Below, piece by piece: positions 27,436 through 39,175 of a stretch of DNA of 64,000 nt. The notes under the pieces are model-generated. The model had not been told where the DNA came from, did not search any database, and saw nothing but the letters and a program-made list of their open reading frames with translations. Source of the stretch: Megamerina dolium (lineage: Eukaryota; Arthropoda; Insecta; Diptera; Megamerinidae). A program made the translations under genes and the position numbers. Each line of letters begins with the position of its first letter. Positions within the stretch are counted from its first letter, which is position 1. Location: contig OY978525.1 in NCBI GenBank assembly GCA_963854835.1, positions 22,458,253-22,522,252 on the forward strand. Direction: 5' to 3'.

Positions 27436-29639
27436 TGTACAAAATAAATTTTATTAAATTAAAATTAATTAGTATCTCTTGAGACATATGAGAATATGTA
27501 TTGGTTTTATATAAATATTTTAATATGAAATCATTGACATATTACGAATATATGTATGTACATAATTTAACTGTATTAGCATATATACACACTCGTTTAT
27601 TTTGTTTTTGTTATTAGCTACAGTACAAATACTTTATTCCAATAAGCCAAAAAGGAAATATCCACGACGTAACGTATGATAAGTCTGGCTCAAATGATCT
27701 CTAATCTGACGTGTGAATATTTATTGGTTTTAATGTGACATCAAAAGTTCGCCATCTCCATCATTCTTTAAGAAGATATTAACTGTCTAAAATGCCATAA
27801 GATGTTGTCCTTTATTATCAATTTGCAAATCTATCGATTGTGTCTTTCTTTCTATCTATACTTACTCATATATTGAAAGTGATTTAATTAAGACAGTCTG
27901 ATAATAACATATTCATTGTATCATTGTTAGACTCGAACGTTCGTATCCTTTTCTAGCGTTCTATTTTTGACATTTATTTGTCTATCTACATACAAACTAT
28001 AATAGACGACATTAAAAAATGCAAAAGATTTTTTACTATCACATATCGTATATATACATTTGCATTTGAATACATTTTATCATCATAAATAAATGTACAG
28101 CATATACGATACAGTCATAGTTCATCAAAATATATATCGTATTGATGATCATGATTATAATAATTATTATTTTGGTCATGATTGGATAATTCTGAGTTGC
28201 TACCTGTATGTGCATGTATTTAATTATATTGGAACTGTTCAATAGATACATGAGATTTTCAGAATATAATAAAATAACAATGCTCTAAGAGCTAAAACTT
28301 ATTATCGAGAAATAGAACATACGATTATTTTTACCAACGAATGGATAAGTTAGTGAATAGACAAAAGTATGATCTTGAAAGTTGTTTACACCCTTCATGC
28401 ACTAAAAATAATCTGGTCATAATATTCTAAATTTGAATGGATCTAATGTACAATTATTTCTCTATGAAATAGTAGTAAATATTATATGAGCGTACATGTA
28501 TGTACATCCATTTGAATGTCGAGATTGTTTGTTCTAAGATAAAAGTGTATTTCATATACATATATGAAGTACATTCATATATATGAACGTATATGTAATA
28601 TAAACCTGTGAACATATGAACGTACGTATATAGTATACTATAAGTATTATATATATGATATTCCTTTATTTCTAACATTTATATTGTATGATTCCGTCAT
28701 TTGGAATAAATATTATATTAAGAGTGAAATTTTGCATAATAATATGGAAAATTTCTATTTCTATATTATATTATAGTGGGTATTTAGATGTCTAGAGCAC
28801 AATAATCAAGAATGGAAATGAATAAATACAGTATAGATGGAATATTATTTGAATAAAATATCATGTACACCGCAAGTGAAAATGTGTGAGTGTTTAAATC
28901 TGCAACCACACTTTTAATAATCATTTACGATGCTTCGGTCTGAATGAAATCATAAAGGCAATGTGTTGTGTTCATATACATAGTATGCGATTGTATACTA
29001 TGTATAATAATCATTTTAGAGGATATCTACTATAATCATTTTAATCATTAATAATAATATAATAATCATTTTAGAGGATATCTACTATGTATCGATAGGG
29101 CTTACTTATGATGGAAATAAATACTTATGTATTCGGCGTAGACAGCTTTCATCATTAATCAAATCATTTTATACCAAATTCAGAGGATATCACTGAAATA
29201 GAGCCGAAAGATCTTTCTCATTTTACATTATTAAATTAAGTGAAAAATATATAAGTATAGGATATATAAGTATATAATACATTAATCAACAAATTCACAT
29301 TTAATGAGAAGATTTTTATAAATAAACATAAGCTAAGTGTTATTAATACGAGTTTTCCTTTTTTCAACAGCTTTCATATCAAATGCTAATGAAATTATCA
29401 CAATTTCAAACTGCAACCAGTGTTTTCAATTTAGATAATATTCAATCAATATGCCAGTCATACAATAAATATCAATTTTACTTTTTCCCCTAAATCCTAC
29501 ACTTTTTCTAAAATCCATAATTTTTCTCACAGATCCACTTACTACCACTTACCAATCATGTGACACACCAATATGTCGATCACCAACAGCCGAAACTGTT
29601 CCAAATATTAAAAGTTGAAGCAGTAAACGGCTGATAGAA
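27436..29639. other. AT-rich DNA without recognised genes
   Basis: Only a small tandem duplication is seen: AATCATTTTAGAGGATATCT at about 29009 and again about 55 bp further on. Confidence 0.6.
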
Positions 29640-29860
29640 CCGATCGGCATTTTACATGGCTAATGCTCATTAAATTTCCTCTCTACATTTACTTTGGATT
29701 TTCCTACTCCTTATCGCCAGCCCTTAGGGTTTCTACAAAATTTATATTTTTATAAAATTTCTTCAAACCATTCTCATTTTGTACCAACAGCGCTTAACTC
29801 TCTTACGGTCCTCCATTATTTTCAAACCTTCTTCTACAGTGACATTGAAAACACTTAAAC
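29640..29860 (+). repeat. Monomer of the diverged ~145-bp repeat
   Basis: CTAATGCTCATTAAATTTCC, TACTCCTTATCGCCAGCCCT, TTTCTACAAAATTTATATTT follow in the family order. A second, weaker monomer may start near 29790. Confidence 0.5.
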
Positions 29861-29894
29861 ACTTTTTATACTACTAATGGCAATCAACTCAACT

Positions 29895-30136
29895 CAAATT
29901 TGATATCAACATAATTTTTCTTTCGAACGGTACCCACCTGTCGGCAAGGAATTGGCAATTCTTCCGGCAATAACAATTTGTCAAGAAAAACCTTCTAAAA
30001 GAACTGTTTGACAAAGCTCAGAAAAAATGATGTCACAAGGGTTCTGAAGTTCGGAACCGACTAAAATAAGTAGCTCCCTTCTAATACTGTCCAAAACTTA
30101 AAACTTTGGGGCTTTAAGTGCCACATATTTTTTTTT
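29895..30136 (+). mobile_element. SINE copy 3, tRNA-like head missing
   Basis: The sequence from TTTCGAACGGTACCCACCTG through GGCAATTCTTCCGGCAATAA to GGGGCTTTAAGTGCCACATA matches the body of the SINE at 30.9-31.26 kb in the opposite orientation. It ends in a T-run. The Pol III promoter part is absent, as expected for a 5'-truncated retroposon. Confidence 0.8.
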
Positions 30137-30896
30137 ACATACCTAGTCATATATACCATCGTATAATTTCAAAGTCAATCAAATAAAGTTTGATCTAAGC
30201 TGTATATCACAAGAGCGCCAAGCATACATATGTACGTGCACTCTTAACACGTATACTAAGTAGTGAGTCGTAGTAGTAGTAGTAGTAGTAGAAGTAGTAG
30301 TAGTAGTAGTAGAAGTAGTAGTATTAGTAGTAGTAGTAGTAGTAGTAATAGTAGTTTCAATTCCCGGTCAATACCATCCATTTTCAATTACGCACCTGTA
30401 TATATACAATATATACTATATACCGCACATTAAAGGTAAATAGTATAGAGAGCTTTTTATTTATCTAGAGCACCTGCTTCGATGAGTATCAGTTTGTTCT
30501 GGTTGGTGTTGCTACCAATGTTGCCAAAGTTTTTGATTTATGTGGCACATATTGGTAGCGGTGATGATGGTGGTGGTCAGTAATTGTGTAAAAGCATAGA
30601 AGTTACATACATTTTCATACATATATACATAGATACATATATGATATATTTATTCTATATATGGTCGAATATAGTATGCCTCGCAACAACCATCTTCGTT
30701 TTTTTATTTTTTTTTTTATGTGAAAATGTATGTTAAATATCACCCTTACTGTTGCTGTTCATTTAAAGCAAAATATTTTTGTTACAACTATCACATCACA
30801 TTTTCGCTGTAGGCATTTCTATGCAATAGTAAATATACTTGTATGTACAAATTTTGTTTATATCATACACATATAAATACTTATGTATGTATGATA
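30137..30896. other. AT-rich DNA with a (TAG)n microsatellite
   Basis: An imperfect (GTA)n trinucleotide tract runs from about 30268 to 30354, with GAA and ATT interruptions. No gene is recognised. Confidence 0.8.
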
Positions 30897-31263
30897 AAAA
30901 AAAAAAAATAAATATGTGGCACTTAAAGCCCCAAAGGACTCATTGGCCGAGCTTCTCTTCCATTACTGTTGTGCGTCTTAAATTTGGACAGTATTAGAAG
31001 GGACCTACTTATTTTAGCCGGTTCCGAACCGCAGAATACTTGTGACATCACTTTTTTCTGAGCTTTGTCACAGAGTTCTTTAAGAAGCTTTTTCATGGCA
31101 AGTTGTTACTGTCGGAAGAATTGCCAATTGCTTGCCGACAGGTGGGTACCATTCGAAAGAAAAATCTTTTCGATATTAAATTTGTTATGCATCAGCCGGG
31201 GATTGAACCCACGACCTACAGATCAGAAGGCGAACACACTAACCACTGAGCTACGGCACCCAG
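30897..31263 (-). mobile_element. Full-length tRNA-derived SINE (copy 1)
   Basis: On the reverse strand the element starts GGGTGCCGTAGCTCAGTGGT, an A-box-bearing tRNA head (31239-31253), with a B box GGTTCAATCCCC at about 31199-31210. A tRNA-unrelated body of ~270 bp follows and ends AAGTGCCACATATTTA plus a T-run. A perfect 13-bp target duplication, TGTATGTATGATA, lies at 30884-30896 and 31264-31276. A Pol III-transcribed, LINE-mobilised retroposon is therefore well supported. The 69-codon frame on the forward strand is not a gene. Confidence 0.92.
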
Positions 31264-31768
31264 TGTATGTATGATAGGACTCGTATTTTATGGTACTCAC
31301 ATATTCTTGGGAACATGCATTCTCAATTATTACTTGCACTTGTATGTATTATAAATTTGTCTCTAAAATGGTATTATATTGGAGTTTTATTTTTACTATA
31401 CACTATAGCTTTTGAACTTCTTCATTTCCTTCTTTGGTAGCAGGAAATAATAGTATATTTATTTTATTTAAATATATGTTTATAGTATTTTTTTTTTCTT
31501 TCTATTTTAATGCATTTTCAATGCAGTGATAGCCCATTGATGATTTCTAACAAGAAAAGCAATATTCAAACAAAAACCAATTAAATTTTCGTCTAAAAGA
31601 CTATGAATAAGGTGAAATATGTAATGAATGAGAATTTTCTAATTTTTTCTGATTCATAGTAACTAACGTTAGATATAAATTGAAAATATATATACAAAAT
31701 GTAATTGAGTACCACTGTAAAATATTCGTTTGAAACCCATGTCGACAAGATAAACAAAGAAAAAACGA

Positions 31769-31860
31769 GAAATCGAAAGAAAAATCTAATCGATATTAAA
31801 GTTATCTCAGCTGTGAACGGACCCCGAAGACCTATGGATCAGAACACCAACGTGCATTAA
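31769..31860 (-). mobile_element. SINE fragment (copy 4), head region
   Basis: CGAAAGAAAAATCTAATCGA, TATTAAAGTTATCTCAGC, and ACCTATGGATCAGAACACC align with the head-body junction of the SINE at 31.15-31.24 kb. The B box is degenerate (CGGGGTCCGTTC on the reverse strand) and the A box is lost. Confidence 0.7.
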
Positions 31861-34153
31861 ATATGGTGATATTAGAATATGGCAGTATGCTTGTGGCAGC
31901 TCGTTTTCTGCTCATTTCAGGTACTTCAAAGACTTTTTTATAACCAATTGAAAGAATGGATTCATATCATATATAATGACAATGAAAACGATATAAGCAA
32001 ACGAAGTGAAAGTAGAAGAGCCACTCAAGTATTCCTGGCCTTAACAATAATAATATTCCTAGTATATTTTATTAAAAGTTTGTTATTTAAATTTTCCAAG
32101 TTCATAATATTTTCATACATAAAAATCGTCTTCTACTTCCATTCCATTTCGTGCGATTTGGTCGATTTTATAGAAAAGTATACACCATACTTAGTTCTTG
32201 AATAACACAATAATTTTTGCATATTTCTTCCAAAATAACAAAGTATGCAATTTCGTATAGAAACTTCAACTCATTCCAACCTGGCAGCTACTGCATGAGA
32301 GAGCATTCGAATACATAGTCTTATGTATGCTGATGATTACGAATTCTTATACAATTTGCTTAAATTTGCATATTCAAAGCTTGCTGAAAGTACATTAGAT
32401 GCATTATTAAGAATATTTTACCATTGGGAGAGATATTAAGGTAATTAAACAACAACGTATGCAGGTAGGCCTGAAGAAAATAAATAATGCGATATGAAAT
32501 ATTTATAATGACAAAGGAATTAATATAGAAAATATGATGATATTTCGTATGAATATCAAAATTGCATTGCATATTAGAAGTATAAGTTTTCGAAGTAAGC
32601 AGAAGTTATCTGCCAGTTCATATATGCAAATGTATACCACACGTATATACATATATTCAAATAGCAAAGCAAAAAGACAAATTCCTAACAATCCTCTAGT
32701 ATGTTATACATGTATAATGTCAACATGAATCATTGAATGTTAGCTGATAAGTTAAACAAGCCTATAGCATATCAATACTACTCGTAGCCTCATACGAAAA
32801 CAACACCTCAACAATGACTTATGTCAATTTGTGCGAAATGCCAGATACCAATTCATAGAACTTTAACATTTTATAGTATGAGTATGAGCACGGATAAGCT
32901 ACATATACTACTATTGTGTTTCTTTTTATGGTTAGTACTTAATGCAGAACGACATTACATTATCATCTTTAGGTCAACCGACAGGATTAGCTCTCTATAT
33001 ATATAAGAAGATTATAATATTATTATTATGACCACATAATAAAATTAACATATAATAAAAAATGTGTGAACATTTATTTAACGATAACAATTGGAGTTCA
33101 ATATACTATGAATATGAGTAAGTACTTTTATATGTATGTAGCTATGCATGTGTAAATATATAAGCCACCGTGTAAGCACTCATGTGTATAGCTTACTTAC
33201 ATATATACTGAATATATACTCGTGTATATTTGCGTCAATGTATTAAGCTTTGAGTACGAGTGATTTCATAAAATTTTTGTATTAAAGATGCCATTTGGGA
33301 TGGTAATGGTACCCGTACTTCTGAAGCGTTCACATTTTTATTGCCTATCCAATAAATACGAGCATATACGAGTATGCAACATCATAGATGATGTTGTAAT
33401 ACAATAAATGGAAATAATTTATTAAGTTGCACCAGATTGTATAAGTATTAAATGGATTACAATCGAGAGTTAAGGTGTGTTAACGTTTCCAATGAAGCAA
33501 AGTGAGAGAAATTAGCATTTGCATTGATTTTTTTTTGTGATTTCTTATATGTTGTGTGAATGCCAAATTTTTACACGCATTTTGTTGGTGATACTTAATC
33601 TAAAAACATTTTTTGATTGACGGTTTTTGGTCGAGTTTTGTGCTTTCAATTTTGCCAAGTACAAGTTTTTGACAGAAATGCCATCAAAAATCACAAATAC
33701 AAATTGGAAATGATGAAACAATTATATTAAAAATTAAACTCATTTTTAGTACCTAATATTTGTAATTGTTTAACTCATGTAGTAGTCTCATCTGCAATGA
33801 ACGATTCAATTATTAAGATTCAGTTTTTCAAAAATCAAATCGCCGTAAGCATCAAATAGATTTTATTCATCAGATTGTCATATAAATTATGTTTCTAACT
33901 GATGAATAACGATTTATCTGAAAATACTTATATAAAATCTGTAAAAGTTATTTCCTAATTATTATTTATTATATTTTTATTATATTTGGATCATTTGCAG
34001 TCTTCAATTAACACTGACGTAAGTCATTAATACCTATTTATTTGATTGTAGTAATTCTAATAAAATTGTGTAATATTTATTTATGGCATATTCGTTTACA
34101 GTAAATATCATATTTATATTGTATTATTAACATTCTATCCTATACATCTTATA
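31861..34153. other. AT-rich DNA without recognised genes
   Basis: A 108-codon open frame at 31879-32205 has two hydrophobic stretches but no recognisable domain. I cannot support a gene. Confidence 0.5.
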
Positions 34154-34155
34154 TA

Positions 34156-34664
34156 CAGGGTGATTTTTTAGCAACTTACTTATTGGCAACACTATTTTTG
34201 GCATCTCAGCTGTTTTCGTGTAACATATTAAACAACACGTCAAACATGTTTAGTTTGGTCTAAAATTTAACTATGAATTTAACAATGGCCCAAGTTATTT
34301 CAAGTTTGGGACCAGTCAATTGGCCGCCAAGATCGTGCGATAGTCTTTCGACTATTTTTTGTGGGGCTATGTTAAGGCTCATATCTATAGCGACAAGCCC
34401 GCAACGGTTGACGCACTGGAAGCCAATATTGAAGAATTTATTCGTGAGATACCGGCCGATATGATGGAGAGAGCATGCCAAAATTAGAACCATCGTATGA
34501 ACCATTTGAGGCGCAGCAGCGGTCAGCATTTACATGAAATCATCTTTAAACATTGAATTATATAGATCGTTCAATCGACTCAAAAAAATATTTCATACAT
34601 TTCTCTAAATTTTATGAGTTTTTGCTTTTAAATCAAATCCGAAGGCTCTTAAAAAATCACCCAG
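34156..34664 (+). mobile_element. Short non-autonomous DD41D element
   Basis: The left end CAGGGTGATTTTTTAGCAAC and the right end, complement of CTGGGTGATTTTTTAAGAGC, form inverted repeats. TA flanks both sides (34154-34155, 34665-34666). Only about 0.5 kb remains: a short 5' leader and the C-terminal transposase coding sequence. The ends differ from those of the element 21 bp to the right, so this is a separate subfamily. Confidence 0.85.
34285..34555 (+). pseudogene. DD41D transposase C-terminal relic
   Basis: The frame shows SLGPVNWPPRSCD and then breaks within the third catalytic motif (the DNA reads SLSTIFCGAM in one frame, with the expected YFLWGY in another). It continues with recognisable DKPATVDALEANIEEFIREI and PADMMERACQN, a premature stop, then HLRRSSGQHLHEIIFKH. 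No start, DNA-binding region or first two catalytic aspartates remain. Confidence 0.82.
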
Positions 34665-34685
34665 TATATGAAATATACACTCATA

Positions 34686-35854
34686 AAGGGTTATCCATTT
34701 CGCGGTTTCAAAAGTATAGGGCTAGAATTCGACATCTGTCAAACTGAGTTGTTAAAACAATTTCTTTCTTTTTCAGTTCAAATTCTGACATTTGCGAAAA
34801 TGGATCGCTTAACTATCGCACAATGCATTAAAATTGTAAAAACCTACTACAAAAATTGTGATTCTGCCACAGCCACATATCGTGCTTTAAGAGGAGATTA
34901 TGGTTTACATAATCGTCCAACTACGCAAGCAATTGGCAAAATTGTGAAGAAATATGAAGAGACTGGATCGGTTGCAGATATTGTAAGGCCTGTGCATCAT
35001 CGTTTCGCTCGTACCACCGAAAATATCGCTGCTGTAAGTGAAAGTGTTGCCGAAGAACCGAATGTGTCGATTCCTCGTCGTTCTCAGGAATTAGGACTGT
35101 CTTACGGACGGACGGCGATTTTTCGAACAAAATTTTCTTCAGCGACGAAGCACATTTCTCACTCGGTGGGTATGTTAACAAACAAAATTGTCGTATTTGG
35201 GGTTCTGAGAATCCTCAAGTAATTGAAGAGAGGCCACTACACAAAAAGTCACTGCTTGGTGCGTTCTTTGGTCCGGAGGTGTGACTGGACCTTACTTCTT
35301 CGAAAACGACGATGGAACGACTGTCACCGTCAATTCGAAGCGTTATGGTCATATGATAACCGACTTTTTTTGCCTGCTATTGAAGAATACGACTTAGAGA
35401 ATATGTGGTTTCAACAAGACGGTGCCACATGCCACACAACTCGAGCGAATATGGCTTTTTTGCAAGAGAAATTTTCTGGCCGCGTAATTTCTCGTCGTGG
35501 CGATATCAAGTAGCTACCAAGATCATGCGATTTGACACCGCTTGACTTTTTTTTGTGGGGCTACGCGAAAGACCGTGTTTATGCAGATAAACCTTAACTC
35601 TTGAGCACCTAAAAACCAACATTCGTCACGTTATGGCTGAGATACCGCCCAATATGTGTCAAAAAGTGGTCGAAAATTACCTCAAAAGAATCGATGCTTG
35701 TAACAATTCGCGTGGTGGTCATTTAAATGATGTAGTATTTCACACATAATGTCAACGTTCAAACTTTATAATAAAAAAGAAATATCATGATAAAAAATAT
35801 TTTATATGTGTTTTATTTACATTTACTTTTGAAACCGCAAAATGGATAACCCTT
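34686..35854 (+). mobile_element. Defective DD41D element, sister of the 26-kb copy
   Basis: The inverted repeats AAGGGTTATCCATTTCGCGG (34686) and the complement of AAGGGTTATCCATTTTGCGG (35854) are flanked by TA on both sides. At 1169 bp it is 135 bp shorter than the 26-kb copy because of one internal deletion. Outside that, the two copies differ only at scattered bases, so they amplified recently from a common source. The strand orientations are opposite. Confidence 0.92.
34800..35749 (+). pseudogene. DD41D transposase with deletion, stops and frameshifts
   Basis: The frame starts MDRLTIAQCIKIVKTYYKNC at 34800 and is open through SIPRRSQELGLSYG. There a deletion of about 135 bp (near 35104-35110, flanked by ACGG) removes roughly 45 residues compared with the 26-kb copy and breaks the frame. 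Later lesions are a T7 run at 35365-35371 giving the same frameshift as the 26-kb copy, a TAG at 35512-35514 in place of the Trp codon of KWPP, and a 1-base loss near 35596. The catalytic motifs DEAHFS, FQQDGATCHT and LTPLDFFLWGY are still readable piecewise. Confidence 0.9.
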
Positions 35855-35856
35855 TA

Positions 35857-38114
35857 TATGTATTTATTACCTAACATACATATAAATTGTAATAACATCA
35901 TCATCATCATCATAATACAATGACATTGAAGTATTGTATATTATATTTCGCTTCCACTTTGTGATGACATGGAGATGACATTCTGTGCAGATATAATTTA
36001 CATATAAATTATCAAATCAAATTCAACAAACTGAAAGTACAATATACTGATGTTATGAGCATAGTTAAGATCAAATTTGGCAACAAGTACAATACTATTT
36101 AAATGATTCAATTATAAAACTATTGTAAAATGGCATAATAATTATCAGGAGATGAATACATTCTAGCAATTATACTTATGTTTTGTAACTGAATGATATG
36201 CATATGTGTATGTTAATATGCTGACATACGAATAATTCAAAATGAATGAATGCATGAATAAAGACAAGATATTTATTACACAACGAAGAATAAATAATTT
36301 AAAATGTCTGATTGAAAATTTCAACCAATTTCTATACAATGATTGATCATGAAATAAAACAATAAAATAATTGAAAATAAAAACAAACAGTATATAATAA
36401 ATAGCAATATATTCCATTTAAATATTTATATCAGCATTACATAGAATTTTCATAGCACCGCACAAAAAAAAAAAATATATTGGTGCCCCATCGAAGTTCG
36501 AAGGCGACCAGTTGACATCCCCAAGACGGCCTCTAACTAGATTATTGAATTTAACTTCGATTGTTTGATGTGTGGCGTGAAAGGCTGCAAAAATAAGTAC
36601 TGTCCTGACAATTTTGATATCGATGATGTGTCAACGATTCTGGATTTAGTTGCACACTTTCTTGCCGGTAGGCACCGTATGATTTCATGAAACTTGTATA
36701 CTATTCATATCAAAGATAGTCTCACGAACTTTCGTACAAACTATGGTTGTTTTGGTTCCACTAAAACTTCATTTGAATAAACCCACTGTTTTAGCGTTTC
36801 ATTTCGTTTCGCGAATGTATGACACTAACTGACAGCCAAGAATTCGAGCCATAAAGAGCTGTGAGAGTCAAATAACAAATGACTGCAACAGAAGCCTAAC
36901 TAAATGATGAAGGTATTTGCTATATATATTACGTAAAATGTTAGAAGGGGAAAATTATTGTAAAATAATTGTCGGAGATACACTTCAACTCTATGAGGTC
37001 CATTCTTTAATTATAGGGTTATTTATTAATTTTTATATGTTTTAATGTTTATTTTAAGGAATAAAGACAGGAATTATCTATTCATAAGAAAAATGTTTGA
37101 TATTAATGTCTAATTGAATTGGATTATGTACTTTACCTTTTCTATGGGTACCCTAGAAACAACAGAAGAGATTTTTTGTAAAATGTTCAAATTGTTGGGC
37201 ATCCCCTTTATAGGATAGATTTAAATTCAGTGACCCCAAATATATACCTAATGTTTATCTCCTCTGCATGGTGATATCCTTCTTTCGTATGGCTGTGTAA
37301 CCTTAAGCTATGCGACGTATATGCACCAAAGCTTTAAAAATTTTTGACGCTGAAATTATTAGAGTATCTTGTATACGTAACATGCGATAAACAAATACAA
37401 GAGAACATAAGGAACTTCCTACATAAAAAAAAACAAAAATTAACCTTGTATATCGATTTCATGAAATTGACTATTTGCTTTGGATATTTTCGAAAAGAAC
37501 AATCAAGCAACTTTTATGTTTCTTGTGAAAGTTGTGAACCAACTTTTGTAGGAAACATATCTTTGGTGTCATTAAGTGGCCAGTACTTAATAGTCTTCTT
37601 CTCAAAATTATATCCATTAACAACTGTATGAGTAACTCTTCATCATGGCATTGACTAAAACTAAGAAGTTGAGTGAAAAAAATAAAATAAAACTTCAGAA
37701 AACTAGTGTGAAAGCACCACCCGCCTCCTCACATGAACAATAAACATATCTATGGAAGTCTAAAATAGGGGTATATTTGAACTTATATCTTATTAAATAC
37801 TCAATCAAACAAACAATATCAATCAATTACAGTGATATACTCTTTCAGTGATTGCAAATACTAAATACAAAGTTATATTTACATATAGTTTTGTGATTTG
37901 TACTAAATCAACTATTTCAATACTTATATTAAAGCAAAAAAAAAAAACAAAATACAAATCAAGTACAATCAGAAATTACTAAAGGTATTTTTATATGTAA
38001 ATATTTATGTACTTGTAAAATTTTCAATTGATAGATAAGTGTGTACAGATATGCACGTATATGTATCAGTGTACATACAATGAATTTACAATTAAATATC
38101 AAATATACAATATT
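35857..38114. other. AT-rich DNA with one transposase scrap
   Basis: Apart from the relic at 36480-36590, no gene is recognised. Open frames at 36.2-36.4 and 37.3-37.6 kb have no recognisable domain. Confidence 0.5.
36480..36590 (-). pseudogene. Probable DD41D transposase relic
   Basis: On the reverse strand the frame reads FHATHQTIEVKFNNLVRGRL followed by GDVNWSPSNFDGAP. This parallels the segment from GATCHT to GDVNWPPRSCDLTP of the better copies, with the spacing about right and the catalytic motifs eroded. No inverted repeats were found. It is a short, old scrap; the call rests on about 35 residues. Confidence 0.5.
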
Positions 38115-38707
38115 TATTATTTAAGCATTTTTTTGAACAACAATTAGTGCTTATTATTAATTCAATATAAAAATATTATATCTTTTTTCATTATAACTAA
38201 CTATAAACATACATACACAAAGGTATTTTTAAGTACGTCTACATACCTGGGTGTGTATAAAGTTGAAATATTTGTTTTTGAAAACTTTAACCACAAAAAC
38301 ATCATAAACCACAATATTTCTAGAACTACAATCTACAACAATCTACAATAACCACAACAATTTACAATAACTACAACAACAACAATACATAAAACACCAA
38401 AAAGAAAAACCACAAATTTGTGCTTTAGTAAAAAAAATTTCAATCAATGCAAATATATAGACAGATAAAACATTTATGTACATTAGGGCGATTGAAATTT
38501 TTAAATGGCCTGGTGCAGCGAAAACTAAAAAAAATTTCATTATTTCAAGAACTTTTCCCCAAGCAAGAAACAATACATTTCAAATTTTGGTCCAGTATAA
38601 TTTTTTTAAATATGTTTTTGGAAGAATAGCACACACTGAAAGGAAATACCACTTATTTTTAATGGTCATAATAAATCAAAAAGTATTTTTAGGCAAATCT
38701 TTCAAAG

Positions 38708-38769
38708 CTGATTTTTATCGGAAATATACCTTGAGCCAGGTGAAAGTTTATATTTCCGATAAAAATCAG
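38708..38769. other. Perfect 21-bp hairpin
   Basis: The arm at 38708-38728 (CTGATTTTTATCGGAAATAT plus A) is perfectly complementary to 38749-38769, with a 20-base loop. The stem is absent from the corresponding part of the second copy near 44.65-44.7 kb. Confidence 0.9.
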
Positions 38770-38777
38770 AAATTCGC

Positions 38778-39175
38778 CATATTAGCTTTAAATGCATGAC
38801 CCACTCTCATTAATTACTCCCTATTTCCACCTCTTTAGAAGATTTCCATACGAAATTAACGAAAAACACATGTAATTCTATAGTCTTTGCAGGAGTCATG
38901 CCTACATAGATGAAATATATGATAAACATCCATTAACTGTACCTCAGCACAGTTTCTTCGAATATATAACTTACCCTTGGGGATGCTTCCTTACGAAATG
39001 ACCGAAGAAGCACCTAAAATTTGAGAAATAACCCCATATCGGCCAAAGATTCATCCTTACGGCGGTTAAATACATGAACGACCACCATTGATTTTCCCTC
39101 GCACACATTTTCTTCGAAAGTACTTATCTCATTTCTCAACTTTTTATGGATAATCTCCTATAAAATTAATGATTT
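38778..39175 (+). repeat. Three monomers of the diverged ~145-bp repeat
   Basis: Pyrimidine-rich blocks start near 38813, 38961 and 39125. TTTCTTCGAA-like boxes precede the second (38950) and third (39113). CGAAATTAAC, CGAAATGACC and ATAAAATTAATG follow at the expected places. The group lies inside copy 1 of the ~2.9-kb duplication; copy 2 keeps one or two monomers at 44.7 kb. Confidence 0.55.

Noticed and set aside
31190..31262. Possible tRNA gene on the reverse strand
   Set aside because: A and B boxes are present but the sequence continues into the SINE body, has a second copy with the same body, and has a retroposon target duplication.
31065..31274. 69-codon forward frame
   Set aside because: It lies antisense inside the SINE.
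31879..32205. 108-codon frame with hydrophobic segments
   Set aside because: No recognisable domain, AT-driven composition, no sign of splicing or a second copy.
38476..38799. 107-codon frame in copy 1 of the duplication
   Set aside because: The paralogous DNA at 44.4-44.7 kb has frame-breaking differences, so there is no sign of coding constraint; it also runs through the hairpin.
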